Shown piece by piece: positions 1-16,828 of a DNA stretch of 64,000 bases (its first letter is position 1; each line of letters begins with the position of its first letter). This DNA is from Pseudomonas viridiflava (GTDB lineage Bacteria; Pseudomonadota; Gammaproteobacteria; Pseudomonadales; Pseudomonadaceae): NCBI RefSeq assembly GCF_900582195.1, contig NZ_UTHA01000188.1, positions 1-64,000 of the forward strand, given 5' to 3'. Position numbers and translations under genes: made by a program. Under the pieces are notes generated by a model. The model saw only the letters and a program-made list of their open reading frames with translations. It did no database searches and was not told the DNA's origin.

Positions 1-204
1 CGTCCACAGTTCTACTTCCGTACTACTGACGTGACTGGTAACTGCGAGCTGCCAGAAGGCGTTGAAATGGTAATGCCAGGTGACAACATTCAGATGACTG
101 TTACCCTGATCAAAACCATCGCGATGGAAGATGGTCTGCGTTTCGCTATCCGTGAAGGCGGTCGTACCGTCGGCGCTGGCGTCGTAGCTAAAATCATCGA
201 GTAA
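1..204 (+). CDS. tuf: Elongation factor Tu, C-terminal fragment (gene cut by window edge)
   Basis: This is the last 67 codons plus stop of an EF-Tu gene whose 5' part lies outside the window. EF-Tu is the GTPase that delivers aminoacyl-tRNA to the ribosome. The encoded peptide is domain III of EF-Tu and is identical to the C-terminus of the complete tuf gene at 15569-16762. At DNA level the two stretches differ at only two synonymous third positions (an Ala GCG/GCA and an Ala GCT/GCC). Its place just before tRNA-Trp and secE marks it as the tufB-type copy. The identification is firm, and only the partial length limits it. Confidence 0.97.
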
Positions 205-225
205 GTAGTTGTAATGTATTTTTCG

Positions 226-257
226 GGCCGGCATAATGGTCGGCCTGATTTTGTTTT
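226..257 (+). terminator. Weak hairpin plus T-rich tail after tuf
   Basis: A GGCCG / CGGCC stem with a 10-nt loop is followed by TGATTTTGTTTT just before the tRNA gene. It could be a weak or partial terminator, or a processing hairpin in a tuf-tRNA-secE transcript. The stem is only 5 bp, so the call is tentative. Confidence 0.35.
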
Positions 258-333
258 AGGTCAGTAGCTCAATTGGCAGAGCGACGGTCTCCAAAACCGT
301 AGGTTGGGGGTTCGATTCCCTCCTGACCTGCCA
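258..333 (+). tRNA. trpT: tRNA-Trp (anticodon CCA)
   Basis: A 76-nt cloverleaf lies between tuf and secE. The acceptor stem AGGTCAG pairs with CTGACCT, the D-arm contains AGCTCAATTGGCAGAGC, the anticodon stem-loop ACGGTCTCCAAAACCGT presents CCA, and the T-arm contains GGTTCGATTCC. The 3' CCA (331-333) is encoded. The tuf / tRNA-Trp / secE order is the usual pseudomonad arrangement, and the tRNA is probably cut out of a longer transcript. Confidence 0.97.
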
Positions 334-378
334 GATTCACTCGGTGTGTCTGGCTTTCTTTTCACAGGATCTTCATAG

Positions 379-747
379 ATGACTCCTAAAGCTGAAGCTC
401 AAGGCTCTCGCTTCGATCTGCTCAAGTGGCTTGTAGTTGTCGCTTTGGTGGTTGTTGGCGTTGTTGGCAATCAGTATTACTCTGCTTCGCCGATCCTGTA
501 CCGTGTACTCGCATTGCTTGCCATTGCTGCTGTAGCTGCCTTTGTAGGCCTGCAGACTGCGAAGGGCAAGTCTTTCTTTGTACTGGTTAAGGAAGCTCGC
601 ACCGAGATTCGTAAAGTCGTGTGGCCAACTCGCCAAGAAACCACGCAGACCACCCTGATTGTGGTGGCTGTTGTTCTGGTTATGGCGTTGCTGTTGTGGG
701 GTCTTGATTCCCTGCTCGGTTGGCTTGTTTCCTTGATTGTCGGCTAA
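379..747 (+). CDS. secE: Preprotein translocase subunit SecE
   Basis: A 122-residue inner-membrane protein and essential partner of SecY in the Sec protein-export channel. Hydrophobic segments lie at about residues 15-31, 38-58 and 91-120, so it has three membrane spans as in gammaproteobacteria. The conserved cytoplasmic amphipathic region with EARTEIRKVVWPTRQET (about 72-88) is the SecE signature. It is followed after 9 nt by nusG, an almost universal pairing, and ATG 379 follows an AGGATCTTC stretch. SecY, its partner, is encoded at 26150-27478. Confidence 0.97.
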   Translation: MTPKAEAQGSRFDLLKWLVVVALVVVGVVGNQYYSASPILYRVLALLAIAAVAAFVGLQTAKGKSFFVLVKEARTEIRKVVWPTRQETTQTTLIVVAVVLVMALLLWGLDSLLGWLVSLIVG

Positions 748-756
748 GGGTGTCCC

Positions 757-1290
757 GTGGCTAAGCGTTGGTATGTTGTGCATGCTTACTCGGGTTACGA
801 GAAGCATGTGATGCGCTCGCTGGTCGAGCGCGTAAAGCTGGCTGGCATGGAAGATGGCTTCGGCGAGATTCTGGTTCCCACTGAAGAAGTGGTTGAAATG
901 CGTAATGGCCAGAAGCGCAAAAGCGAACGGAAGTTCTTTCCAGGCTATGTGCTGGTTCAGATGGATATGAATGAGGGTACTTGGCACTTGGTCAAGGATA
1001 CTCCTCGGGTGATGGGCTTCATTGGCGGTACTGCCGATAAGCCAGCGCCAATCACCGATAAAGAAGCAGAAGCAATTCTGCGTCGTGTTGCTGATGGTAG
1101 CGACAAGCCTAAGCCGAAGACTCTCTTCGAGCCAGGTGAAACGGTGCGAGTCAACGACGGTCCATTCGCAGATTTTAATGGTGTTGTTGAAGAAGTTAAC
1201 TACGAAAAGAGCCGGATCCAAGTGGCAGTGCTCATTTTCGGTCGCTCTACTCCGGTAGAGTTGGAGTTCAGTCAGGTCGAAAAGGTCTAG
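757..1290 (+). CDS. nusG: Transcription termination/antitermination factor NusG
   Basis: A 177-residue transcription factor that binds RNA polymerase, suppresses pausing and links it to Rho or to ribosomal protein S10. The N-terminal NGN domain (about 1-115) starts with the typical KRWYVVHAYSGYE, and FPGYVLVQM lies in its core. A KOW domain (about 125-177) contains GETVRVNDGPFADFNG. The translation start is GTG at 757, only 9 nt after the secE stop, so the two genes form one operon. An intrinsic terminator follows at 1306-1336. Confidence 0.97.
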   Translation: MAKRWYVVHAYSGYEKHVMRSLVERVKLAGMEDGFGEILVPTEEVVEMRNGQKRKSERKFFPGYVLVQMDMNEGTWHLVKDTPRVMGFIGGTADKPAPITDKEAEAILRRVADGSDKPKPKTLFEPGETVRVNDGPFADFNGVVEEVNYEKSRIQVAVLIFGRSTPVELEFSQVEKV

Positions 1291-1305
1291 CTGAGCAAGC
1301 ATCCC

Positions 1306-1336
1306 AACCCCGCAGCCATAGGCTGTGGGGTTTTGT
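1306..1336 (+). terminator. Intrinsic terminator after nusG
   Basis: CCCCGCAGCC, a 3-nt loop ATA, then GGCTGTGGGG and TTTT. The 10-bp stem has one G-U pair. It separates secE-nusG from the rplK operon. Confidence 0.85.
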
Positions 1337-1354
1337 CGTCACTGGGATATACGC

Positions 1355-1407
1355 GCAAGTAACCGGGGAGCCTTTCGAGGCGTTCGAACCCGTAATTGGA
1401 GTGCCTC
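1355..1407 (+). promoter_or_regulatory. rplK leader with UUCG hairpin, candidate L1 repressor site
   Basis: The short leader before rplK contains GCCT-TTCG-AGGC (1370-1381), preceded by GGGGAG and followed by TTGGAG as ribosome-binding site. In E. coli, ribosomal protein L1 represses this operon by binding the L11 leader. The hairpin is seen directly, but its role as an L1 target is inferred from that precedent and was not folded. Confidence 0.35.
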
Positions 1408-1839
1408 ATGGCCAAGAAGATTACCGCTTACATCAAGCTGCAAGTGAAGGCCGCTCAGGCTAACCCAAGTCCACCGGTTGGTCCTGCTCTGGGTCAGCAC
1501 GGCGTGAACATCATGGAATTCTGCAAGGCTTTCAACGCCCGTACTCAGGGTCTTGAAGCAGGTCTGCCGACTCCAGTGATCATCACTGTCTACAGCGACC
1601 GTAGCTTCACTTTCGAAACCAAATCCACCCCTGCTTCGGTTCTGCTGAAGAAGGCGGCCGGTCTGACCAGCGGTTCCGCTCGTCCGAACACCGTTAAGGT
1701 TGGCACTGTTACCCGTGCTCAGCTGGAAGAAATCGCGAAAACCAAAAACGCGGATCTGACTGCAGCTGATATGGATGCAGCCGTGCGTACTATCGCCGGT
1801 TCTGCTCGTAGCATGGGCCTTAACGTGGAGGGTGTGTAA
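1408..1839 (+). CDS. rplK: 50S ribosomal protein L11
   Basis: 143 residues, the usual L11 length. L11 is part of the GTPase-associated centre with 23S rRNA and is needed for RelA activation. The N-terminal MAKKITAYIKLQVKA and proline-rich PSPPVGPALGQHG helix-turn are typical of L11. I chose ATG 1408 rather than an upstream in-frame ATG at 1396, because the family begins MAKK and a TTGGAG ribosome-binding site sits at the right distance. The stop codon overlaps the rplA start by 1 nt (TAATG), giving translational coupling. Confidence 0.97.
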   Translation: MAKKITAYIKLQVKAAQANPSPPVGPALGQHGVNIMEFCKAFNARTQGLEAGLPTPVIITVYSDRSFTFETKSTPASVLLKKAAGLTSGSARPNTVKVGTVTRAQLEEIAKTKNADLTAADMDAAVRTIAGSARSMGLNVEGV

Positions 1840-2534
1840 TGGCTAAGCTGACCAAGCGTCAAAAGGCTATCGCCGGCAAAATCGAAGCAGGCAAGGCCTA
1901 CAACATTGTAGACGCTGCTGCTCTGCTGGCTGAGCTGTCGACTGTCAAGTTCAGCGAGTCGTTCGACGTTGCTGTAAACCTGGGTGTAGACCCGCGTAAA
2001 TCCGACCAGGTTGTTCGTAGCGCTACTGTGCTGCCGCACGGCACTGGCAAGACTGTTCGCGTTGCTGTGTTCACCCAGGGTCCAGCTGCTGAGGCCGCTC
2101 TGGCTGCGGGCGCTGACCGTGTAGGTATGGATGACCTGGCTGCCGAAATGAAAGGCGGCGACCTGAACTATGACGTCGTGATCGCATCCCCGGATGCCAT
2201 GCGCGTTGTAGGTCAACTGGGTCAGATCCTCGGCCCACGTGGTCTGATGCCTAACCCTAAGGTTGGTACCGTAACTCCAGACGTAGCTACCGCGGTTAAG
2301 AACGCCAAAGCTGGTCAGGTTCGTTATCGCACCGACAAAAACGGCATCATCCACACTTCCGTTGGCAAGATGGGCTTCGACGCCGTCAAGCTGAAGGAAA
2401 ACGTTGAAGCCCTGATCGCGGATCTGAAGCGTATCAAGCCAGCTTCTTCGAAAGGTATCTACGTCAAGCGCGTTACCCTGAGCACCACTATGGGCCCAGG
2501 TCTGGTCATCGACCAAAGCTCGCTGGACGCGTAA
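1839..2534 (+). CDS. rplA: 50S ribosomal protein L1
   Basis: 231 residues, normal for L1. L1 forms the mobile stalk near the E site and in E. coli also represses its own operon. The conserved GPRGLMPNPKVGTVT (about 129-143) and the C-terminal GIYVKRVTLSTTMGPG are L1 signatures. Its start overlaps the rplK stop, which ensures a 1:1 yield. A hairpin (2543-2564) follows directly. Confidence 0.97.
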   Translation: MAKLTKRQKAIAGKIEAGKAYNIVDAAALLAELSTVKFSESFDVAVNLGVDPRKSDQVVRSATVLPHGTGKTVRVAVFTQGPAAEAALAAGADRVGMDDLAAEMKGGDLNYDVVIASPDAMRVVGQLGQILGPRGLMPNPKVGTVTPDVATAVKNAKAGQVRYRTDKNGIIHTSVGKMGFDAVKLKENVEALIADLKRIKPASSKGIYVKRVTLSTTMGPGLVIDQSSLDA

Positions 2535-2542
2535 GACAAAGG

Positions 2543-2564
2543 TTGGCGCGATGGTTCGCGCCAA
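2543..2564 (+). terminator. Hairpin between rplA and rplJ
   Basis: TTGGCGCGA and TCGCGCCAA form a stem right behind the rplA stop, but no T-run follows. It is more likely a processing or partial attenuation site than a full terminator, because rplJ is expected to be co-transcribed. Confidence 0.4.
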
Positions 2565-2599
2565 TTGAAAGATTGGGGTCCCTGCCTGGCGGGGGCTAT

Positions 2600-2732
2600 C
2601 CAAGACCGTAGGCGACGCAAGTCTTAAACCATAAGCCTACGCAGATGGTGCTCCCGGTTCCTTACCGAATCAGACACCAAAACGACATTCGGTTCCGATC
2701 GAATGAAACGGTAACAAGCAGGAGTTAAACCC
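2600..2732 (+). promoter_or_regulatory. Ribosomal L10 leader (L10-L7/L12 autoregulatory mRNA element)
   Basis: The 198-nt gap before rplJ has a structured leader. GTAGGC (2608-2613) pairs with GCCTAC (2635-2640) around a conserved-looking GCAAGTCTTAAACC loop, and AAGAC (2602-2606) can alternatively pair with GTCTT (2621-2625). A leader at this place binds the L10(L12)4 complex in E. coli and many bacteria (L10 leader family). A covariance-model search would confirm it. Confidence 0.65.
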
Positions 2733-3233
2733 GTGGCAATTAATCTCGAAGACAAGAAGGCCATCGTCGCTGAAGTCAACGAGGCTGCCAAAGTCGCTCT
2801 GTCCGCTGTCGTGGTTGATGCACGTGGCGTAACAGTAGGCGCAATGACCGGACTCCGTAAAGAGGCTCGTGAAGCTGGCGTTTACGTACGTGTTGTACGT
2901 AACACCCTGCTCAAGCGCGCTGTTGCTGACACTCAATACAGTGTCCTCAACGACGTGTTCACCGGCCCGACCCTGATTGCATTCTCGAACGAACATCCGG
3001 GCGCTGCTGCCCGTATCTTCAAAGAGTTTGCCAAGGGTCAGGACAAGTTCGAGATCAAGGCAGCTGCGTTCGAGGGCAAGTTCCTCGCAGCTAATCAGAT
3101 CGACGTACTGGCAACTCTGCCGACCCGTGACGAAGCAATTTCTCAGCTGATGAGCGTGATTCAAGGCGCTACCAGCAAATTGGCTCGTACTCTGGCGGCA
3201 ATTCGCGACCAGAAAGAAGCTGCCGCAGCCTAA
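2733..3233 (+). CDS. rplJ: 50S ribosomal protein L10
   Basis: 166 residues. L10 anchors the L7/L12 dimers on the ribosome. It begins MAINLEDKKAIVAEV, and the C-terminal alpha-helix (about 140-166) would carry the L7/L12 dimers. The start codon is GTG at 2733 behind a GGAG (2721-2724). rplL follows after 74 nt. The long structured leader upstream fits autoregulation by the L10-L7/L12 complex. Confidence 0.97.
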   Translation: MAINLEDKKAIVAEVNEAAKVALSAVVVDARGVTVGAMTGLRKEAREAGVYVRVVRNTLLKRAVADTQYSVLNDVFTGPTLIAFSNEHPGAAARIFKEFAKGQDKFEIKAAAFEGKFLAANQIDVLATLPTRDEAISQLMSVIQGATSKLARTLAAIRDQKEAAAA

Positions 3234-3307
3234 GGCTCGTCAACTTCTCGCGTTTTTTGTTTATTTCGATGGTCGCGTAGGCCGTCCCCCAATTCAGGAA
3301 TTGAGTC

Positions 3308-3673
3308 ATGTCTCTGACTAACGAACAAATCATCGAAGCAATCGGCCAGAAATCCGTAGTGGAAATCGTTGAGCTGATCAAAGCGATGGAAGAAACTTTC
3401 GGCGTTACCGCTGCTGCTGCTTCGGCTGGTCCAGCTGCTGCTGCCGCTGTTGTTGAAGAGCAAACCGAGTTCAACGTTGTTCTGCTGGAAGCTGGCGAGA
3501 AGAAGGTTAACGTGATCAAGGCAGTTCGTGAACTGACCGGTCTGGGCCTGAAAGAAGCCAAAGAGAAAGTAGACGGCGCTCCTCAGGTTGTAGCTGAAGG
3601 CGTTTCGAAAGAAGCTGCTGAAGACGCCAAGAAGAAGCTGGAAGAAGCAGGCGCTAAAGTCGAGCTGAAATAA
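3308..3673 (+). CDS. rplL: 50S ribosomal protein L7/L12
   Basis: 121 residues, the acidic stalk protein that recruits and activates translational GTPases. The N-terminal dimerisation helices (1-35), an Ala-rich flexible hinge (about 36-52) and the C-terminal domain with KVNVIKAVRELTGLGLKEAK are all present. It is present in several copies per ribosome, so it needs higher expression than rpoBC; the attenuator behind it (3720-3750) provides the step-down. Confidence 0.97.
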   Translation: MSLTNEQIIEAIGQKSVVEIVELIKAMEETFGVTAAAASAGPAAAAAVVEEQTEFNVVLLEAGEKKVNVIKAVRELTGLGLKEAKEKVDGAPQVVAEGVSKEAAEDAKKKLEEAGAKVELK

Positions 3674-3719
3674 GCATCGACTTTGCTCCTCCAGCCCGAG
3701 CGTCAAGCGACAGGCTGAT

Positions 3720-3750
3720 GGCTGGTGGCTCTTGCCACCGGCCTTTTTCC
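3720..3750 (+). terminator. rplL-rpoB attenuator
   Basis: GGCTGGTGG-loop-CCACCGGCC is followed by TTTTTCC, placed 47 nt behind rplL and about 145 nt before rpoB. By analogy with E. coli it is a partial terminator that lowers rpoBC transcription relative to the ribosomal genes. Two more hairpins lie downstream before rpoB: GCAAACC/GGTTTGC (around 3812-3829) and CTCCCG/CGGGAG. Confidence 0.8.
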
Positions 3751-3894
3751 GTTATTGGCAGCCGACTGGGTCGGTGCTGATAAAGGTGCTGTAACCACCC
3801 GATGCGGTGGAGCAAACCATGGGGTTTGCACGATTTTCTGGCTGCTCCCGTCGGGAGGGGCCAAACAAGCAGGTGACCAAGCTGGGGAACGCTG

Positions 3895-7968
<4,074 letters not shown>

Positions 7969-7982
7969 CACGTGACGCGAAT

Positions 7983-8010
7983 CGAGAGCGGGGCAGGATT
8001 GCCCGCTCTC
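7983..8010 (+). other. Hairpin between rpoB and rpoC
   Basis: GAGAGCGGG and CCCGCTCTC form a 9-bp perfect stem in the 64-nt rpoB-rpoC gap, without a T-tract. It ends about 10 nt before the AGGAGG of rpoC. It probably acts on mRNA processing or stability rather than termination, since rpoC has no other promoter here. Confidence 0.55.
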
Positions 8011-8032
8011 TGCTCCGCCAGGAGGAAAGGCC

Positions 8033-12232
<4,200 letters not shown>

Positions 12233-12328
12233 GTTCTGCGATAAATGAGCGTAAGGCCCTGATCGCTCCGTTCATCGAATCGAGACATTTTGTCGAGGTT
12301 CGAGGGGCGGGGAGGTCGGGGCCTTGCC

Positions 12329-12357
12329 TTGACTGGGGGCAAGATCCTCTTTAGACT
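12329..12357 (+). promoter_or_regulatory. Candidate sigma70 promoter for rpsL (str operon)
   Basis: TTGACT (12329-12334), a 17-bp spacer and TAGACT (12352-12357) lie about 90 nt before rpsL. The hexamers match consensus 5/6 and 4/6. No strong terminator is visible between rpoC and this point, so readthrough from rpoC may add to it. Confidence 0.6.
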
Positions 12358-12448
12358 CTTGATCCCCTAAATTTGGCGGGAATTCGTTCCTGCCATTTTG
12401 CTTTTCTTGCAAGACAATAGCGTCGCAAGACAACAGTGGAGCTAGTAG

Positions 12449-12820
12449 ATGGCAACTATCAACCAGCTGGTACGTCAGCCGCGTAAGCGTATCGTCGAGA
12501 AATCCGACGTGCCTGCGCTGCAGAACTGCCCGCAACGTCGTGGCGTGTGCACCCGTGTGTACACCACCACGCCGAAAAAACCTAACTCGGCACTGCGTAA
12601 AGTATGCCGTGTGCGCCTGACCAACGGTTTCGAGGTTTCCTCGTACATCGGTGGTGAAGGTCACAACCTGCAAGAGCACAGCGTGGTACTGATCCGCGGC
12701 GGTCGTGTAAAAGACTTGCCAGGTGTTCGTTACCACACCGTTCGCGGCTCCTTGGATACTTCCGGCGTTAAAGGCCGTAACCAGGGTCGTTCGAAGTACG
12801 GTACCAAGCGTCCGAAGTAA
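12449..12820 (+). CDS. rpsL: 30S ribosomal protein S12
   Basis: 123 residues. S12 sits at the decoding centre and controls translational accuracy. Lys43 and Lys88, the classical streptomycin-resistance positions, are wild type ([11 protein letters not shown] and GGRVKDLPG). Asp89 is the residue methylthiolated by RimO in E. coli. It is the first gene of the str operon, starting from ATG 12449 behind GTGGAG. Confidence 0.98.
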
Positions 12821-12927
12821 TCGGCCGTTTTGCAGATTTTCATTTTATTGAGTCGATAAGAGTAAGGTCGGGCACGCATCCATTGGATCTGTCCCGAGCT
12901 AACCTGAAGACCGCTTGAGGGCTTATC

Positions 12928-13401
12928 ATGCCAAGACGTCGCGTAGCAGCAAAGCGTGAGATTCTGGACGATCCGAAATACGGAAGCCAGATCCTCGCCA
13001 AATTCATGAACCACGTTATGGAAAGCGGCAAGAAAGCCGTTGCCGAGCGTATCGTTTATGGTGCCCTGGAAACCGTTGCGACCCGTAAGGCTGGCACCGA
13101 TCCCCTGGAACTCTTCGAAAAAGCACTCGACGCCATCGCTCCGCTGGTCGAAGTGAAGTCGCGCCGCGTTGGTGGTGCTACTTACCAGGTTCCGGTCGAG
13201 GTTCGTCCTTCCCGTCGTAACGCTCTGGCAATGCGCTGGTTGGTAGACTTCGCCCGTAAGCGTGGCGAGAAGTCTATGGCTCTGCGTTTGGCTGGCGAAC
13301 TGCTGGATGCTGCTGAAGGTAAAGGTGCTGCTGTTAAGAAGCGTGAAGACGTGCACCGTATGGCTGAAGCCAACAAAGCTTTCTCGCACTACCGCTTCTA
13401 A
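12928..13401 (+). CDS. rpsG: 30S ribosomal protein S7
   Basis: 157 codons, the standard length. S7 nucleates assembly of the 30S head and contacts the E-site tRNA. It begins MPRRRVAAKREI and ends HRMAEANKAFSHYRF, both strongly conserved. The 107-nt gap after rpsL may carry the S7 translational operator known from E. coli, but I cannot identify the motif by eye. Confidence 0.97.
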   Translation: MPRRRVAAKREILDDPKYGSQILAKFMNHVMESGKKAVAERIVYGALETVATRKAGTDPLELFEKALDAIAPLVEVKSRRVGGATYQVPVEVRPSRRNALAMRWLVDFARKRGEKSMALRLAGELLDAAEGKGAAVKKREDVHRMAEANKAFSHYRF

Positions 13402-13431
13402 TTTTAGCTTCACTAATTTTGCGAGGGCTTT

Positions 13432-15537
13432 ATGGCTCGTACTACTCCGATTAGCCGCTACCGTAACATCGGTATCGTCGCTCACGTGGATGCTGGTAAA
13501 ACCACCACCACCGAGCGCGTCCTTTTTTACACCGGCAAAAGTCACAAAATGGGCGAGGTGCATGATGGCGCCGCGACCACAGACTGGATGGTGCAGGAGC
13601 AGGAGCGTGGTATTACCATTACTTCTGCTGCCATCACCGCTTTCTGGAAAGGTTCCGAGAAGCAGTACAAGGACGAGCACCGCTTCAACGTAATCGATAC
13701 CCCGGGCCACGTTGACTTCACTATTGAAGTTGAGCGTTCCCTGCGCGTACTCGACGGCGCTGTCGTTGTGTTCTGCGGTACTTCGGGTGTTGAGCCACAG
13801 TCGGAAACCGTATGGCGTCAAGCCAACAAATACGGTGTTCCACGTCTTGTTTACGTAAACAAGATGGACCGTGCTGGTGCCAACTTCCTGCGCGTGATCG
13901 GTCAGATCAAGCAGCGTCTGGGTCACACTCCGGTGCCGATCCAGTTGGCCATCGGTTCCGAAGACAACTTCCAGGGTCAGATCGATCTGATCAACATGCA
14001 AGCTGTCTACTGGAATGACTCTGACAAAGGTATGGTCCCTGTTCGCAAGGACATTCCTGCTGAGCTCCAAGAGCTGGCTGAAGAGTGGCGCAACAACATG
14101 GTTGAAGCTGCTGCTGAAGCCAACGAAGAGCTGATGAACAAGTACCTGGAAGGCGAAGAGCTGTCGATCGAAGAGATCAAAGCTGCTTTGCGTCAGCGTA
14201 CTATCGCCGGCGAAATCGTTCTGGCTGTTTGCGGTTCTTCGTTCAAGAACAAGGGTGTTCCCCTGGTTCTCGACGCCGTTATCGACTTCCTGCCTGCACC
14301 GACCGACATTCCTGCGATCAAGGGTACCGACCCTGATAACGAGGAAATCGAGCTGGAGCGTCATGCAGACGATGCGGAGCCGTTCTCGGCTCTGGCGTTC
14401 AAGATCGCTACCGACCCATTCGTGGGTACCTTGACCTTCGTCCGTGTTTACTCGGGCGTGTTGAACTCCGGCGACGGCGTGATCAACTCGGTTAAAGGTA
14501 AAAAAGAGCGCGTGGGCCGTATGGTGCAAATGCACGCAAACGCCCGTGAAGAGATCAAGGAAGTACGCGCTGGTGACATCGCGGCCCTGATCGGCATGAA
14601 GGACGTCACCACTGGTGAAACCCTCTGCAACGCTGACAAGCCAATCATCCTGGTTCGCATGGACTTCCCGGAGCCGGTTATTTCGGTTGCCGTAGAGCCT
14701 AAGACCAAGGATGACCAGGAAAAAATGGGCATCGCTCTGGGTAAACTTGCTCAGGAAGACCCGTCTTTCCGCGTTAAAACTGATGAAGAGACTGGTCAAA
14801 CGATCATCTCCGGCATGGGCGAGCTGCACCTGGACATCCTGGTTGACCGGATGCGCCGTGAGTTCAACGTCGAAGCCAACATCGGCAAGCCTCAGGTTTC
14901 GTATCGTGAGCGCATCACGAAGAACTGTGAAATCGAAGGCAAGTTCGTTCGTCAGTCCGGCGGTCGTGGTCAGTTCGGCCACTGCTGGATCCGTTTTGCT
15001 CCTGCTGACGAAGGTCAGGAAGGTCTGCAATTCGTGAACGAAGTTGTAGGTGGTGTGGTTCCTAAGGAATACATCCCGGCTATCCAGAAGGGTATCGAAG
15101 AGCAGATGAAGAACGGCGTTGTTGCCGGCTATCCGCTGATCGGCCTGAAGGCTACCGTGTTCGATGGTTCTTACCACGACGTCGACTCCAACGAGATGGC
15201 GTTTAAAGTGGCTGCCTCCATGGCGACCAAGCAACTGGCCCAGAAGGGCGGTGGTGAGTTGCTTGAGCCGATCATGGCTGTAGAAGTTGTTACGCCTGAA
15301 GACTATATGGGTGATGTGATGGGCGACCTTAACCGTCGTCGCGGCATGATCCAGGGTATGGAAGACACAGTGTCCGGCAAGGTTATCCGTGCCGAAGTTC
15401 CACTGGGTGAGATGTTCGGTTATGCGACCGACGTTCGTTCCATGTCCCAGGGTCGCGCAAGCTACTCTATGGAATTCAAAAAATACGATACGGCTCCGTC
15501 GCACATCGTCGAATCCGTAACCAAAAAACAAGGCTGA
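13432..15537 (+). CDS. fusA: Elongation factor G
   Basis: 701 residues. EF-G is the GTPase that drives translocation and, with RRF, ribosome recycling. P-loop AHVDAGKT (17-24), G2/G3 (RGITITSAAIT, DTPGHVDF) and NKMD are intact, followed by domains II-V, with the C-terminal SQGRASYSMEFKKYD typical of EF-G. It lies in the str operon between rpsG and tuf, so it is the primary FusA rather than the second EF-G paralogue many pseudomonads have. Confidence 0.98.
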   Translation: MARTTPISRYRNIGIVAHVDAGKTTTTERVLFYTGKSHKMGEVHDGAATTDWMVQEQERGITITSAAITAFWKGSEKQYKDEHRFNVIDTPGHVDFTIEVERSLRVLDGAVVVFCGTSGVEPQSETVWRQANKYGVPRLVYVNKMDRAGANFLRVIGQIKQRLGHTPVPIQLAIGSEDNFQGQIDLINMQAVYWNDSDKGMVPVRKDIPAELQELAEEWRNNMVEAAAEANEELMNKYLEGEELSIEEIKAALRQRTIAGEIVLAVCGSSFKNKGVPLVLDAVIDFLPAPTDIPAIKGTDPDNEEIELERHADDAEPFSALAFKIATDPFVGTLTFVRVYSGVLNSGDGVINSVKGKKERVGRMVQMHANAREEIKEVRAGDIAALIGMKDVTTGETLCNADKPIILVRMDFPEPVISVAVEPKTKDDQEKMGIALGKLAQEDPSFRVKTDEETGQTIISGMGELHLDILVDRMRREFNVEANIGKPQVSYRERITKNCEIEGKFVRQSGGRGQFGHCWIRFAPADEGQEGLQFVNEVVGGVVPKEYIPAIQKGIEEQMKNGVVAGYPLIGLKATVFDGSYHDVDSNEMAFKVAASMATKQLAQKGGGELLEPIMAVEVVTPEDYMGDVMGDLNRRRGMIQGMEDTVSGKVIRAEVPLGEMFGYATDVRSMSQGRASYSMEFKKYDTAPSHIVESVTKKQG

Positions 15538-15568
15538 TTCAGCCCCTTTAGGCTAGGAGTTAATTGTC

Positions 15569-16762
15569 GTGGCTAAAGAAAAATTTGATCGTTCCCTACC
15601 GCACGTCAACGTTGGCACTATTGGTCACGTTGACCACGGTAAAACCACTCTGACCGCTGCTCTGACTCGCGTCTGCTCCGAAGTTTTCGGTTCGGCCGTA
15701 GTTGAATTCGACAAGATCGACAGCGCTCCAGAAGAAAAAGCTCGCGGTATCACCATCAACACCGCGCACGTTGAGTACAACTCGCTGATCCGTCACTACG
15801 CTCACGTTGACTGCCCAGGTCACGCTGACTATGTGAAGAACATGATCACTGGTGCTGCTCAAATGGACGGCGCTATCCTGGTTTGCTCGGCCGCTGATGG
15901 TCCGATGCCACAAACCCGTGAGCACATCCTGCTGTCCCGCCAGGTAGGCGTTCCGTACATCGTGGTTTTCCTGAACAAGGCTGACCTGGTAGACGACGCT
16001 GAGCTGCTGGAACTGGTTGAGATGGAAGTTCGCGACCTGCTGTCCACCTACGACTTCCCGGGCGATGACACTCCAATCATCATCGGTTCGGCTCGTATGG
16101 CGCTGGAAGGCAAAGACGACAACGAGATGGGCACCACTGCCGTCAAAAAGCTGGTTGAAACTCTGGACAGCTACATCCCAGAACCAGTTCGTATGATCGA
16201 CAAGCCGTTCCTGATGCCAATCGAAGACGTATTCTCGATCTCGGGTCGCGGTACTGTTGTGACTGGTCGTATCGAGCGCGGTATCGTTCGCGTTCAGGAT
16301 CCGCTGGAAATCGTTGGTCTGCGTGACACTACCGTTTCCACCTGCACCGGTGTTGAAATGTTCCGCAAGCTGCTCGACGAAGGTCGTGCTGGTGAGAACT
16401 GCGGCGTTCTGCTGCGTGGTACCAAGCGTGACGACGTTGAGCGTGGTCAGGTTCTGGTTAAGCCGGGTTCGGTTAAGCCGCACACCAAGTTCACCGCAGA
16501 AGTTTACGTTCTGAGCAAGGAAGAAGGCGGTCGTCACACTCCGTTCTTCAAAGGCTACCGTCCACAGTTCTACTTCCGTACTACTGACGTGACTGGTAAC
16601 TGCGAGCTGCCAGAAGGCGTTGAAATGGTAATGCCAGGTGACAACATTCAGATGACTGTTACCCTGATCAAAACCATCGCAATGGAAGATGGTCTGCGTT
16701 TCGCTATCCGTGAAGGCGGTCGTACCGTCGGCGCTGGCGTCGTAGCCAAAATCATCGAGTAA
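15569..16762 (+). CDS. tuf: Elongation factor Tu (complete copy)
   Basis: 397 residues. It carries GTP-bound aminoacyl-tRNA to the A site. The P-loop GHVDHGKT (19-26), switch II DCPGHADYVKNM, NKADL and SAR nucleotide motifs are intact, and domains II and III are complete. The start is GTG at 15569 behind TAGGAG. The last 204 nt match the partial tuf at 1-204 except for two silent changes, which indicates gene conversion between the copies. A strong terminator follows at 16793-16822. Confidence 0.98.
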   Translation: MAKEKFDRSLPHVNVGTIGHVDHGKTTLTAALTRVCSEVFGSAVVEFDKIDSAPEEKARGITINTAHVEYNSLIRHYAHVDCPGHADYVKNMITGAAQMDGAILVCSAADGPMPQTREHILLSRQVGVPYIVVFLNKADLVDDAELLELVEMEVRDLLSTYDFPGDDTPIIIGSARMALEGKDDNEMGTTAVKKLVETLDSYIPEPVRMIDKPFLMPIEDVFSISGRGTVVTGRIERGIVRVQDPLEIVGLRDTTVSTCTGVEMFRKLLDEGRAGENCGVLLRGTKRDDVERGQVLVKPGSVKPHTKFTAEVYVLSKEEGGRHTPFFKGYRPQFYFRTTDVTGNCELPEGVEMVMPGDNIQMTVTLIKTIAMEDGLRFAIREGGRTVGAGVVAKIIE

Positions 16763-16792
16763 TTCTCTTTTTAGAATTTGCTTGATGCTTTG

Positions 16793-16822
16793 AAAAAGCC
16801 CCCGCTCAGCGGGGGCTTTTTT
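16793..16822 (+). terminator. Strong intrinsic terminator after tuf
   Basis: AAAAAGCCCCCGCT, a 1-nt apex, AGCGGGGGCTTTTTT: a near-perfect GC-rich stem with a six-T tail ending the str operon. Only 6 nt separate its T-run from the -35 box of the next promoter. Confidence 0.93.
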
Positions 16823-16828
16823 ATTGGG

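Noticed and set aside
12730..15531. 933-codon antisense frame opposite rpsL-rpsG-fusA
   Set aside because: A codon-bias shadow that runs across three real genes and their gaps; no independent support.
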